DNA of 10,791 nucleotides, taken from assembly GCA_934098345.1 (NCBI GenBank), contig CAKONX010000039.1, forward strand, positions 1-10,791, given 5' to 3'. The notes beneath the pieces were generated by a model. The model saw nothing but the letters and a program-made list of their open reading frames with translations. It made no database searches and was not told the DNA's origin. Numbering within the stretch: the stretch's first letter is position 1; every line of letters begins with the position of its first letter. The DNA is from an uncultured Bacilli bacterium (GTDB taxonomy: Bacteria; Bacillota_I; Bacilli_A; RF39; UBA660). Below, piece by piece: positions 1 to 6,612 of this stretch. The position numbers and the translations under genes were made by a program.

Positions 1-306
1 CATAACCTCTTCTACTAAAGTTCTTACTCCACCATTACTTAATAAGTATTTTAGAAATATCCATGAGTTTTTATATTTTTTTGCTTGTTCTCTTTTTTCT
101 TCGTCGCTTAAACCACTAGTAATTATTTTTGCACGAATTCTTTTCATATCAATATAAAAAATCGAAATATCAATAATATAATGAATAATAGATTCCTCAT
201 TTATCTCCGGCCAGTCTTTTGAAGTTACTTTTATTTTCTTTAAAGTTAAAACTGGAATAGTATTTAAAAAATCAATTGCATCTTTCACTACAATTTCGTT
301 ATCCAT
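1..306 (-). CDS. Unidentified protein, partial (C-terminus outside window)
   Basis: An uninterrupted minus-strand frame starts at an ATG at 304-306 and runs off the left edge, giving at least 102 residues. The start is supported by an AGGTGA Shine-Dalgarno (311-316) four bases upstream. The visible protein is mixed hydrophobic and charged, beginning MDNEIVVKDAIDFLNTIPVL, with a short stretch rich in Ile, Phe and Tyr around residues 40-55 and a Lys/Glu-rich stretch after it. I see no signal peptide or known motif and do not recognise a family. It follows miaB by 44 bases with no terminator between them, so it is probably cotranscribed with miaB. It does not resemble YmcA (RicA), which is near miaB in Bacillus. 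Confidence 0.6.
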   Translation of the reverse strand, partial: MDNEIVVKDAIDFLNTIPVLTLKKIKVTSKDWPEINEESIIHYIIDISIFYIDMKRIRAKIITSGLSDEEKREQAKKYKNSWIFLKYLLSNGGVRTLVEEVM

Positions 307-350
307 AGTATCACCTACTTAATTATATCAAAAAAATTAAATAATTTCTA

Positions 351-1754
351 CTATTTTACTATTCCATCTAAACTAAAGCTTTTAGCATCTGTTATATAAA
401 CGTCAACTATTTCACCTACTAATGATGGATTACATGTAACATTTACAAGTTTTTGAGTTTCTGTATATCCAAATAATTTAGTATCATCTTTTTCACTTTT
501 TCCTAAAAGTAATACTTTAACAATTTTATTTAAATATTTTTGATTGTTCATATTTGAGTATTTATTAACAATTTCATTTAACCTATGAAGTCTTTCTTCT
601 TTAACACTTAAAGGCACTTCATCTTTAATCTTAGCAGCAGGAGTTCCTTCTCTTGGTGAATATATAAAAGTAAATGCTCCGTCATATTTACATTTTTCTA
701 CTACTTCTAATGTACTTTCAAAATCTTCTTCACTTTCATTTGGAAATCCAACTATAATATCAGTCGTGATAGCAACATCTTTTATGCGAGTTTTTAATTT
801 ATCAAATAATTCTAAATATTCTTCTTTAGTATATCTTCTTCCCATAAGTCTTAAGACTTTATTTGAGCCACTTTGTAAAGGCAAATGAATATAAGGCATA
901 ATGTTATCATATTTAGCAATTACATCAATCATTTCATCAGTAAAATTCCATGGATGACTTGTAACAAAACGTATACGTTCAATTCCAATTTCAGCAACTC
1001 TTTCTAGTAATTCAGCAAAACTTATTTCTTCTTCTCTGTCAGTTCCATAAGCATTAACATTTTGACCTAATAAAGTTACTTCTTTATATCCTTTTTCTTT
1101 TAAACAACTTATTTCTCTTAAGATATCTTCACTTTTTCTACTTCTTTCTTTTCCTCTTGTATAAGGAACTATACAATAAGTGCAGAATTTATCACAGCCG
1201 TACATTATATTAACCCAAGCAACATATTTAGAATCTCTTTTATAAGTTTCTCCTACTTCAAAAACATTTCCTTCATTACTTTTTACTTCAATATTAAGTC
1301 CGTCATTTAAATTCATTAAGTAATTAGGAAGTTCATGAATGTTATGTGTTCCAAAAACTAAATCAATATATTTATGATGATCCATTATTTCTTTAACAAC
1401 ACTTTCTTCTTGAGCCATACATCCACATAAAAGTATTTTTAAATCTGGTTTAGATTCTTTTAAATGTTTACATATTCCTAAAAATCCAAATACTTTATCA
1501 TGAGCATTTTCTCTAATAGCGCATGTATTTAAAACAACTAAATCAGCATCTTCTACAGCATCTACTTTTTCATATCCTAAGTTTTCTAAAAGTGCACTTA
1601 TTTCTTCTGAATCATGCACATTCATTTGGCATCCATAAGTTCTAATAAAATATTTTTTACCATTAAATTTATCACTTATAATTGGATTATTATATATAAA
1701 TTCAACATTTTCTTTATTTCTTGATTTTTCATGATTCATATCAGGTATATTCAT
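351..1754 (-). CDS. miaB: tRNA-2-methylthio-N6-dimethylallyladenosine synthase MiaB
   Basis: Radical SAM methylthiotransferase that adds the 2-methylthio group to i6A37 in tRNAs reading codons that start with U. Numbering is from the longest frame (upstream ATG at 1769). The N-terminal UPF0004 domain has its three cluster-binding cysteines at C47 (YGCQMN), C83 (NTCAIRENA) and C117 (CGCMAQ). The radical SAM CxxxCxxC motif is C192-C196-C199 (GCDKFCTYC), followed by VPYTRGKERSR, typical of MiaB. A C-terminal TRAM-like tail ends the protein, and length is normal for the family. The ATG at 1752-1754 (residue 6) is preferred: GGAAGTGG precedes it by 5 bases, whereas the upstream ATG has no Shine-Dalgarno and coincides with the predicted transcription start. 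MtaB and RimO were considered, but the AIRENA and YGCDKFCTYCIVPYTRGKERSR-type motifs fit MiaB. Confidence 0.96.
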   Translation of the reverse strand: MNIPDMNHEKSRNKENVEFIYNNPIISDKFNGKKYFIRTYGCQMNVHDSEEISALLENLGYEKVDAVEDADLVVLNTCAIRENAHDKVFGFLGICKHLKESKPDLKILLCGCMAQEESVVKEIMDHHKYIDLVFGTHNIHELPNYLMNLNDGLNIEVKSNEGNVFEVGETYKRDSKYVAWVNIMYGCDKFCTYCIVPYTRGKERSRKSEDILREISCLKEKGYKEVTLLGQNVNAYGTDREEEISFAELLERVAEIGIERIRFVTSHPWNFTDEMIDVIAKYDNIMPYIHLPLQSGSNKVLRLMGRRYTKEEYLELFDKLKTRIKDVAITTDIIVGFPNESEEDFESTLEVVEKCKYDGAFTFIYSPREGTPAAKIKDEVPLSVKEERLHRLNEIVNKYSNMNNQKYLNKIVKVLLLGKSEKDDTKLFGYTETQKLVNVTCNPSLVGEIVDVYITDAKSFSLDGIVK

Positions 1755-1775
1755 AATAACCACTTCCATTAAAAG

Positions 1776-1784
1776 ATTATAACA
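1776..1784 (-). promoter_or_regulatory. Extended -10 promoter of miaB
   Basis: On the minus strand this reads TGTTATAAT, a perfect extended -10 (TGnTATAAT). I see no good -35 at 16-18 bases, which extended -10 promoters tolerate. Transcription would start near 1769, so the mRNA begins at about the first in-frame ATG of miaB and the ATG at 1754 is the likely start. Confidence 0.6.
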
Positions 1785-1793
1785 TAAGAGAAT

Positions 1794-1826
1794 AAAAATC
1801 TCTACATTAATTTTGTAAAGATTTTT
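1794..1826 (-). terminator. AT-rich hairpin terminator of the small SOS gene
   Basis: Arms 1794-1805 and 1815-1826 pair along their length. The only non-Watson-Crick position (1802/1818) is a G-U pair in minus-strand RNA but a C-A mismatch in plus-strand RNA, so it favours the minus direction. It lies 15 bases after the stop of the gene at 1842-1982, and its downstream arm ends in a run of five T. The stem is AT-rich and therefore weak. Confidence 0.5.
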
Positions 1827-1841
1827 TACTCTAGTAATTCA

Positions 1842-1982
1842 TTATTTTTCATAAATATATACTTGATTAACATTGGTACTATTTTCAAGTTTACGAACGT
1901 TTATTGACATAAGACTTAGCCCAATGAACAATACAAGTAAAACTAAAATCACCCCACGATACTCACATAAAACTTTTTGCAT
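1842..1982 (-). CDS. Small single-pass membrane protein divergent from lexA (SosA/YneA-type candidate)
   Basis: A 46-residue protein starting MQKVLCEYRG. A short N-terminus is followed by one hydrophobic segment (about residues 10-25, GVILVLLVLFIGLSLM) and a polar tail of about 20 residues, probably outside the cell. The ATG at 1980-1982 is chosen because AGGAAG precedes it with normal spacing. A longer frame opening at 2069 would run through the gene's own promoter and both LexA-box candidates, so it is rejected. The gene is transcribed divergently from lexA and has a LexA box inside its promoter. SOS-induced inhibitors of cell division occupy this position in Bacillus (yneA) and Staphylococcus (sosA), and they too are small proteins with one N-terminal membrane segment. 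The function is inferred from position, operator and topology; there is no LysM domain as in YneA. Confidence 0.72.
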   Translation of the reverse strand: MQKVLCEYRGVILVLLVLFIGLSLMSINVRKLENSTNVNQVYIYEK

Positions 1983-2007
1983 ATCAACACTTCCTTTCGA
2001 CAATTTA

Positions 2008-2036
2008 ATCTTATCAAGAACATTTGTTCGTGTCAA
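2008..2036 (-). promoter_or_regulatory. SOS promoter of the small membrane protein
   Basis: Minus-strand -35 TTGACA (2031-2036, perfect), 17-base spacer, -10 TAAGAT (2008-2013, four of six matches). The spacer is almost entirely the LexA box, so bound LexA would block RNA polymerase. Confidence 0.75.
2017..2030. promoter_or_regulatory. LexA operator (Gram-positive SOS box)
   Basis: AGAACATTTGTTCG. The core GAAC-ATTT-GTTC (2018-2029) is a perfect match to the GAACN4GTTC consensus of Firmicute LexA. It sits between the -35 and -10 of the divergent small gene and 94 bases upstream of the lexA start codon. Confidence 0.9.
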
Positions 2037-2063
2037 TGCAATTTTATAATTTTTTGGAAAATT

Positions 2064-2075
2064 AAACATTTGTTT
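2064..2075. promoter_or_regulatory. Second, degenerate LexA box
   Basis: AAAC-ATTT-GTTT has the same spacing and the same ATTT centre as the strong box at 2018-2029, with G to A and C to T changes at the outer position of each half. It overlaps the -35 of the lexA promoter by two bases and probably gives weaker autoregulation of lexA. Confidence 0.55.
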
Positions 2076-2102
2076 GACATTTTATGTTTTTTTTGATAAA
2101 GT
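2074..2102 (+). promoter_or_regulatory. lexA promoter
   Basis: TTGACA (2074-2079), 17-base spacer, TAAAGT (2097-2102). This would give a leader of only about 15 bases that begins at the AGGAGG Shine-Dalgarno (2109-2114). A perfect TATAAT at 2045-2050 is an alternative -10; it would place the strong LexA box over its -35 region. Confidence 0.5.
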
Positions 2103-2123
2103 TTATTTAGGAGGAATAAAGAA

Positions 2124-2744
2124 ATGACTCAAGAATTAACAAAAAAACAAAATGAAACTTTAACTTTTATAAAAAAATATATTGTATCTCATGGATACTC
2201 ACCTAGTGTAAGAGAAATCTGTAGTGGTATGAATCTTTCAAGTCCAGCTACTGCTCATACTCATTTAAAGGAACTTGAAAAAAAAGGTTGGATTAGAAAA
2301 GAAGAAAATAAATTCAGAACTATTGAACTTTTGGTAGATAATGAATTTGAAGAAAAAAATGAAGATGTTGTATCGGTTCCACTACTAGGTAAAATATCTT
2401 GTGGTAACCCAATAGAAGCAATTGAAAATCCAAATGAATTTTTTACATTACCAGCTAGTTTAATACCTGCTAAAGAATCTATATTTACATTAAAATGTTC
2501 TGGAGATTCAATGATTAATGTTGGTATATATGATAAAGATATTGTAATTCTAAAAAAACAAAATGTTGCACATAATGGTGATATAGTTGCTGCTATGACT
2601 GAAGAAAATGAAGTTACATTAAAAACATTTTATAAGGAAAAAGATCATATAAGATTACAACCTGAAAATGATGAACTTGCACCTATTATAGTTGATAATT
2701 GTAAAATCTTAGGAATCGCGATTGGATTATATAGAAAGTTATAA
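2124..2744 (+). CDS. lexA: LexA repressor (SOS response)
   Basis: Transcriptional repressor of the SOS regulon that cleaves itself when stimulated by RecA filaments. The N-terminal winged helix-turn-helix spans about residues 1-70 (LTKKQNETLTFIKKYIVSHG, then SPSVREICSGMNLSSPATAHTHLKELEKKGWI). The C-terminal S24 peptidase domain has catalytic Ser129 (CSGDSM) and Lys167 (VTLKTF). The cleavage site in VPLLGKISCGNP is Cys93-Gly94, not the usual Ala-Gly. At 206 residues it has the usual length. AGGAGG lies nine bases upstream of the ATG. It faces a small membrane-protein gene, with one perfect and one degenerate LexA box between them, indicating autoregulation. Confidence 0.97.
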   Translation: MTQELTKKQNETLTFIKKYIVSHGYSPSVREICSGMNLSSPATAHTHLKELEKKGWIRKEENKFRTIELLVDNEFEEKNEDVVSVPLLGKISCGNPIEAIENPNEFFTLPASLIPAKESIFTLKCSGDSMINVGIYDKDIVILKKQNVAHNGDIVAAMTEENEVTLKTFYKEKDHIRLQPENDELAPIIVDNCKILGIAIGLYRKL

Positions 2745-2748
2745 AAAA

Positions 2749-2768
2749 AGGAAACTTTATTGTTTCCT
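2749..2768 (-). terminator. Terminator overlapping the stop codon of the HipA-like gene
   Basis: AGGAAAC and GTTTCCT pair across a six-base loop. On the minus strand the hairpin is followed by seven T, a standard intrinsic terminator, and its first bases are part of the TAG stop (2767-2769) of the minus-strand gene. It also follows the lexA stop by four bases, but on the plus strand it lacks a good T run, so termination of lexA there is less certain. Confidence 0.8.
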
Positions 2769-3627
2769 ATAAACCAAGAGTTTTTATAAACTCTTTTCTT
2801 TTTGTCTCAAAATCTACATAATATTCAATATAACAATTTGGAACTACTATTCCGTGTTTTTCTTCTATATTACCTAATGAAGATAACATATTACTATTTT
2901 TAATCATTTCCATATATTCTAAAAAATATGGATTATTCTTTTTAAAGAATTCAACAGATTCTTTTGAAAAAACACAGTCAAAAAGTGGATTTCCAGTAAA
3001 ACATGATTGTGAATTAATAAATGAAGATTCATAATCAAATGTTGGAGTAAATACTAATTTTCCATCTTTTATACCATAATATGAATTTTTATATCTATCA
3101 CCAATTGCAGTATAAAAACTTTTTACAAGAGAAGCTGTATATCTTCTTCTAAGTAATTCATCACATTCATAATCTGGATTAGTTAATATATTTCTTATTT
3201 CTTTTAAAATTTGTTTACTAGCATACATTCCTTTACAATGTTCAAATGTACCATCTAAGAAATTTTCAGAAAATAAACCTATTATTTCATCTTTATCAAC
3301 AGCTATATTATATTTAATAGTTGGTATATTCATATATTCTGCTAACTCTTGACCTAATAATTCGTTAAGTATAGCAAAATTACTTTTTCTTTTCTTTAAA
3401 AAGTATGTTCTTCCATTAATATAATACCAATATCCATATTCTTCTAAATCATCTAATTTTATTTTAACAAGTTCTGATGTTTCTTGATCAATAGGAAGTT
3501 TTATTCCATCACTTACATTTAAACTTTTTAAATGATCTGTTTTTAAAAGTGAAGTATCTACTATTCTAATATCATTTTTATAATTAAGTTCGGCCTCAGG
3601 TATATTACATTTATGTACTTTATTCAT
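2767..3627 (-). CDS. HipA-like kinase-fold protein, standalone
   Basis: A 286-residue protein. The N-terminal ~60 residues are not recognised. From about residue 72 the order matches the HipA/PI-kinase-like fold: TYFLKKR (possible ATP-binding lysines 78-79), NELLGQELAEYMNIPTIKY (the helix before the LGLP-like turn), IGLFSENFL, then a catalytic-loop-like IGDRYKNSYYG (Asp177, Asn181) and FTPTFDYESSF (Asp198, the metal-binding Asp of the DFG-like motif). The Asp-to-Asn spacing is one residue shorter than the usual DxHxxN. No HipB-like antitoxin gene is adjacent, so a toxin role is not supported; phosphorylation of an unknown protein is possible. AAAGGGGGA lies upstream of the ATG, and the gene has its own promoter and terminator. 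The fold assignment is from motifs only. Confidence 0.65.
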   Translation of the reverse strand: MNKVHKCNIPEAELNYKNDIRIVDTSLLKTDHLKSLNVSDGIKLPIDQETSELVKIKLDDLEEYGYWYYINGRTYFLKKRKSNFAILNELLGQELAEYMNIPTIKYNIAVDKDEIIGLFSENFLDGTFEHCKGMYASKQILKEIRNILTNPDYECDELLRRRYTASLVKSFYTAIGDRYKNSYYGIKDGKLVFTPTFDYESSFINSQSCFTGNPLFDCVFSKESVEFFKKNNPYFLEYMEMIKNSNMLSSLGNIEEKHGIVVPNCYIEYYVDFETKRKEFIKTLGL

Positions 3628-3653
3628 AAAAATCCCCCTTTAAAACGAGTATG

Positions 3654-3682
3654 ATTATACCATATATTAATTTTTTATTCAA
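3654..3682 (-). promoter_or_regulatory. Promoter of the HipA-like gene
   Basis: Minus-strand -35 TTGAAT (3677-3682), 17-base spacer ending in TGG, -10 TATAAT (3654-3659). It is both an extended -10 and a correctly spaced sigma-A promoter, about 27 bases upstream of the start codon. Confidence 0.8.
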
Positions 3683-3765
3683 ATTTACAAAAAAGCTATA
3701 TTAAATTATTATCAACAATTTTGTGCTAAAGACTTGTAAATAAATATTAGTTAAATTTAAAAAAA

Positions 3766-3785
3766 AGATAGACAACGGTCTATCT
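3766..3785 (-). terminator. Terminator of the ylmC-lspA-rluD-rhomboid operon
   Basis: AGATAGAC and GTCTATCT form a perfect eight-base-pair stem with a four-base loop, followed on the minus strand by nine T. The rhomboid TAG stop (3780-3782) lies inside the stem. Confidence 0.9.
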
Positions 3786-4895
3786 AAATAACATCATATA
3801 AAGTAAGAATCCTATTAATATAGTTGTTATAATTATTCCGTTTATAGTATCACTTTTGCTAGTTTTACCTTCTATACCAACTATCATTCCTGAGAAAACT
3901 CCACCAATAAGTCCACCAATATGACCAAAGTTATCAATCATTGGATTCATAAAACCAATTACTAAATTTAATATAATTACTGGAACAATACCTGTCATAA
4001 TTACATTACCTAAATATAATCTATAATGATAGCCAAAATATACTAAAGCCCCCATAAGTCCGAATATTGCCCCACTTGCTCCAATTGATGAATAATTTGC
4101 AAGTACTCCACTAAATAAAGAACCTAAAATTGCACTCATAAAGTAAACAAATATAAATTTTTTCTTACCTAAAACAGTTTCTAATTCTTTACCTATTATT
4201 GCAAGTGAATACATATTACATAATAAATGAATTAAATCAGCATGGAAGAAAGCAGCAGTAATTAATCTATAATATTCATGATTTAATATACCTATTTTAT
4301 TCATTGAAAAATCATTTACATTTAATATTCCAGCTAATGAAAGCATAAATATTAATATATTACTAAATATTAAGACATAAGTAACAACTATTGGTTTCTT
4401 TTTAAATGTCTTTTCAAATAATCTATTTTTTTCTTCTGTTTTTGTATTTATATCATTTGTAACATTTATAAAAAAATCCATATTATCTGTAGAAGATATT
4501 TCATCATTATCAAAATCTGGAAATAAAGTAAGTAATTTATTTCCTTTTATTCCTTTATCTACATCAATTGTAAGTATATCCATATTTTTTCTTGAATCTT
4601 CATACTTCACATTTTCACCCATGTTTAAGAAAATATTTAATGATTTACATTTAAGTGATAAAGTTTTCTTTTTTATTTGTTTAATAACTGAATTAGTTTT
4701 ATATAAATCAAAATCTAATTGTTCATTATTATGAATATAATTACTATTAATTCTAATTACTTCATATTTTGAATCTAAGTTTTCTAACCATATTTCATTT
4801 TCTACACCATTTACAAGTATAGGTTGATAATTTTCTTTTGTTATAAAATAATGAACTAAACGCATCACTAATTCATCTGAATTTGACATATTCAT
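3780..4895 (-). CDS. Rhomboid family intramembrane serine protease with N-terminal cytoplasmic domain
   Basis: Cleaves membrane proteins within the bilayer. Numbering follows the longest frame, which opens at a TTG at 4922; the ATG at 4893-4895 (residue 10) is preferred because AGGAGG (4905-4910) lies nine bases upstream, giving 371 residues. A soluble region of about 165 residues comes first. The rhomboid core follows: a first membrane segment (about 177-200), HADLIHLLCNMYS with His232 and Asn236, the GASGAIFG motif with nucleophile Ser283, and GHIGGLIGG with catalytic His334, then a final membrane helix. The layout resembles the Bacillus YqgP (GluP) type, but the protein ends just after the last helix and lacks that protein's TPR tail. 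It is last in the operon, and its Shine-Dalgarno overlaps the rluD stop, suggesting translational coupling. Confidence 0.92.
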   Translation of the reverse strand: MNMSNSDELVMRLVHYFITKENYQPILVNGVENEIWLENLDSKYEVIRINSNYIHNNEQLDFDLYKTNSVIKQIKKKTLSLKCKSLNIFLNMGENVKYEDSRKNMDILTIDVDKGIKGNKLLTLFPDFDNDEISSTDNMDFFINVTNDINTKTEEKNRLFEKTFKKKPIVVTYVLIFSNILIFMLSLAGILNVNDFSMNKIGILNHEYYRLITAAFFHADLIHLLCNMYSLAIIGKELETVLGKKKFIFVYFMSAILGSLFSGVLANYSSIGASGAIFGLMGALVYFGYHYRLYLGNVIMTGIVPVIILNLVIGFMNPMIDNFGHIGGLIGGVFSGMIVGIEGKTSKSDTINGIIITTILIGFLLYMMLFR

Positions 4896-4908
4896 ATTAC
4901 GTTTCCTC

Positions 4909-5799
4909 CTACTTTTCTTCAAGTGTTTCTAAAAAATTACTAAAATATTCTGGTAAATCACATTCAAAATGCATGTGTTCCTTTGTTATTGGATGTTCAA
5001 AATCAATGCTTGCTGAATGTAAAAATTGTCCAAAATCTGTTGTTTTATCATTTGTATAAACTGGATCATTATAAACTGGAAATCCAATATAATTCATGTG
5101 TACTCTTATTTGATGAGTACGTCCTGTATGAAGTGAAAGTCTTACTAAAGTAAATCCTTTATATCTTTTTAAAACTCTCATATCTGTTATAGCATCTTTT
5201 GAATTTTCAGCTGTAACAGTCATTTTTTTTCTATTTATTTTATCTCTTCCAATTGGAGCATCAATAGTTGCTGTATCACTTAAAAATTCACCTTTTAAAA
5301 GAGCTATATATTCCCTTTTTATTTCGTGTCTTGATAAAGCTTCTGCTAATATTTGATGAGCTTTGTTAGTTTTAGCAACAACCATAAGTCCAGATGTATC
5401 TTTATCAATTCTATGAACAATACCTGGTCTTACTTCTCCATTTAAATCAGATAATTTATTTGTATGATATAAAAGTGCATTTACAAGTGTTCCATGACTA
5501 TTTCCATTACCTGGATGAACAACCATACCAGATTCTTTATTTAAAACCATTATATCATCATCTTCATAAACAATATTTAAAGGTATATCTTCTGGAGTAA
5601 TATCTAATGGTTCAATAAAATCTTCATTAATACTAATTTTATCTCCATTTTTTATTAAATAATTGTTTTTTGTTTTTTTATCATTAACAAGTATAAATTC
5701 ATTTTCTATCATTTTTGCAATAGTGCTTCTAGAAAATTCTGTTTTCTCTGCTAAATATTTATCAATTCTTAAGTTTTCCTCTTCGACGATTAATTCCAT
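4909..5799 (-). CDS. rluD: RluD-family 23S rRNA pseudouridine synthase
   Basis: Converts uridine to pseudouridine in RNA; the family member next to lspA (ylyB in Bacillus) is assigned to large-subunit rRNA. An N-terminal S4 RNA-binding domain (about residues 10-60, RIDKYLAEKTEFSRSTIAKM) is followed by the catalytic domain with HRIDKDTSGL, Asp132 being the catalytic residue, and later TGRTHQIRVHM. The length of 296 residues is normal. AAGGGGA upstream supports the ATG at 5797-5799, so the start lies inside the end of lspA and the two genes share 38 bases. The order lspA then rluD is conserved in Firmicutes. RluA or RluC activity cannot be excluded from motifs alone. Confidence 0.94.
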   Translation of the reverse strand: MELIVEEENLRIDKYLAEKTEFSRSTIAKMIENEFILVNDKKTKNNYLIKNGDKISINEDFIEPLDITPEDIPLNIVYEDDDIMVLNKESGMVVHPGNGNSHGTLVNALLYHTNKLSDLNGEVRPGIVHRIDKDTSGLMVVAKTNKAHQILAEALSRHEIKREYIALLKGEFLSDTATIDAPIGRDKINRKKMTVTAENSKDAITDMRVLKRYKGFTLVRLSLHTGRTHQIRVHMNYIGFPVYNDPVYTNDKTTDFGQFLHSASIDFEHPITKEHMHFECDLPEYFSNFLETLEEK

Positions 5800-6241
5800 T
5801 TTTTACATCCCCTTTGAACGTTGCTATAACGATTAGTATGACTCCTATAACTATAGACATATCAGCTATATTAAATATTGGAAAATTATATCCAAAAATA
5901 TTTAAACCAATAAAATCTCTGACATAGCCATAAAATATTCTATCACATAAGTTACCTAATATTCCACCAAATAAAAGACCAAATGCCGTATCATTAAATT
6001 TATTAGAAGCATAAGAAAACATTAAACTATATACAAGCACAAGCATAATTATAGAAACTATAATTAAAAATGTTACTTTACCTTCTAAAATTGACCACGA
6101 TGCGCCAGTGTTTTTATAAAAAGCAAAATATAAAAAATTATTAATTAAATGAATAGTTCCTGAAGACATTTGCATTAATAATTTAGTAATTTGATCAACT
6201 ATTAAAATTAAAATTGAAATAATAACTATTCTTTTATTCAT
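5762..6241 (-). CDS. lspA: Lipoprotein signal peptidase (signal peptidase II)
   Basis: Membrane aspartyl protease that removes signal peptides from prolipoproteins after lipidation. The 159 residues contain four hydrophobic segments (about 4-22, 56-77, 84-97, 126-142). The family signature is present: FAFYKNTGASWSIL, GNLCDRIFYGYVRDFIG with catalytic Asp109, and FPIFNIADMSI with catalytic Asp127. An AGGTGA Shine-Dalgarno lies six bases before the ATG. The gene is second in its operon, 33 bases after the ylmC-like gene. It ends at TGA at the expected length after a basic tail, one sign that TGA is a stop here. Confidence 0.97.
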   Translation of the reverse strand: MNKRIVIISILILIVDQITKLLMQMSSGTIHLINNFLYFAFYKNTGASWSILEGKVTFLIIVSIIMLVLVYSLMFSYASNKFNDTAFGLLFGGILGNLCDRIFYGYVRDFIGLNIFGYNFPIFNIADMSIVIGVILIVIATFKGDVKNGINRRRGKLKN

Positions 6242-6274
6242 GAAAAGTCACCTACTAAAATTATATCTTATAAA

Positions 6275-6499
6275 TCATAAATCTACAAGTATTACATCCT
6301 CTCCTATTTTAACAATTTGAGATATTTTTATACTTGTTTCATTATTATATATATTAAGTTTTTTTATTATTTTTTTAGGTTCAACAACAAAGTAATTTAT
6401 TGTACCATTTTCTAAGATGTCCATATCTATAATTCTACCGATATTTCGTCCATCATTTTTATTAACAACATCTTTTGTTTGTAAATCACTTATACGCAT
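6275..6499 (-). CDS. ylmC: YlmC/YmxH-family PRC-barrel protein
   Basis: A small beta-barrel protein of about 74 residues from a family of unknown biochemical role. The start MRISDLQTKDVVN, then NDGRNIGRIIDMDI, and the end QIVKIGEDVILVDL match the YlmC/YmxH pattern well. Some relatives are linked to sporulation, but nothing here shows that. The ATG at 6497-6499 is preferred over the in-frame ATG at 6511: GGGTG precedes it, while the upstream ATG lies only a few bases after a -10 element and has no Shine-Dalgarno. It ends at TGA. It is first in the operon ahead of lspA, rluD and the rhomboid gene. Confidence 0.85.
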   Translation of the reverse strand: MRISDLQTKDVVNKNDGRNIGRIIDMDILENGTINYFVVEPKKIIKKLNIYNNETSIKISQIVKIGEDVILVDL

Positions 6500-6514
6500 A
6501 TAAACACCCATTAA

Positions 6515-6520
6515 ATTATA
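6515..6520 (-). promoter_or_regulatory. Candidate -10 of the ylmC-lspA-rluD-rhomboid operon
   Basis: TATAAT on the minus strand, 15 bases upstream of the preferred start codon. No convincing -35 at 16-18 bases. The leader would be very short, as at miaB. Confidence 0.45.
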
Positions 6521-6579
6521 CGTTTTTTATTTTGTTTTATACTTAAATATTCCAAGTAGATTCATAACTAAAATTAAAA

Positions 6580-6605
6580 ATACCTAGAAAATTAATTCTA
6601 GATAT
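6580..6605 (-). terminator. leuS operon terminator
   Basis: CTAGAA and TTCTAG (6584-6589, 6596-6601), extended by ATA/TAT pairs and one G-U pair that exists only in minus-strand RNA, followed by TTTTTAATTTT. It begins eight bases after the leuS stop. Confidence 0.75.
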
Positions 6606-6612
6606 TTTATAT

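Noticed and set aside
1893..1906. Possible third LexA box (CGAACGTTTATTG)
   Set aside because: Only one half-site matches; the second half ATTG differs from GTTC, and it lies within the coding sequence.
1983..2069. Upstream extension of the small SOS gene to 2069
   Set aside because: It would translate through the gene's own -35, -10 and both LexA-box candidates; the internal ATG at 1982 has a proper Shine-Dalgarno.
2767..3627. HipBA toxin-antitoxin module
   Set aside because: No helix-turn-helix antitoxin gene is adjacent; the neighbours are lexA and the rhomboid gene.
5394..5600. Plus-strand frame of 68 codons inside rluD
   Set aside because: It is antisense to a well-supported gene, has no family features, and is rich in Tyr, Leu and His as expected from reverse-strand reading.
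5762..6277. Mycoplasma-type code with TGA as Trp
   Set aside because: lspA and the ylmC-like gene both end at TGA at the expected family length, and Trp is encoded by TGG elsewhere.
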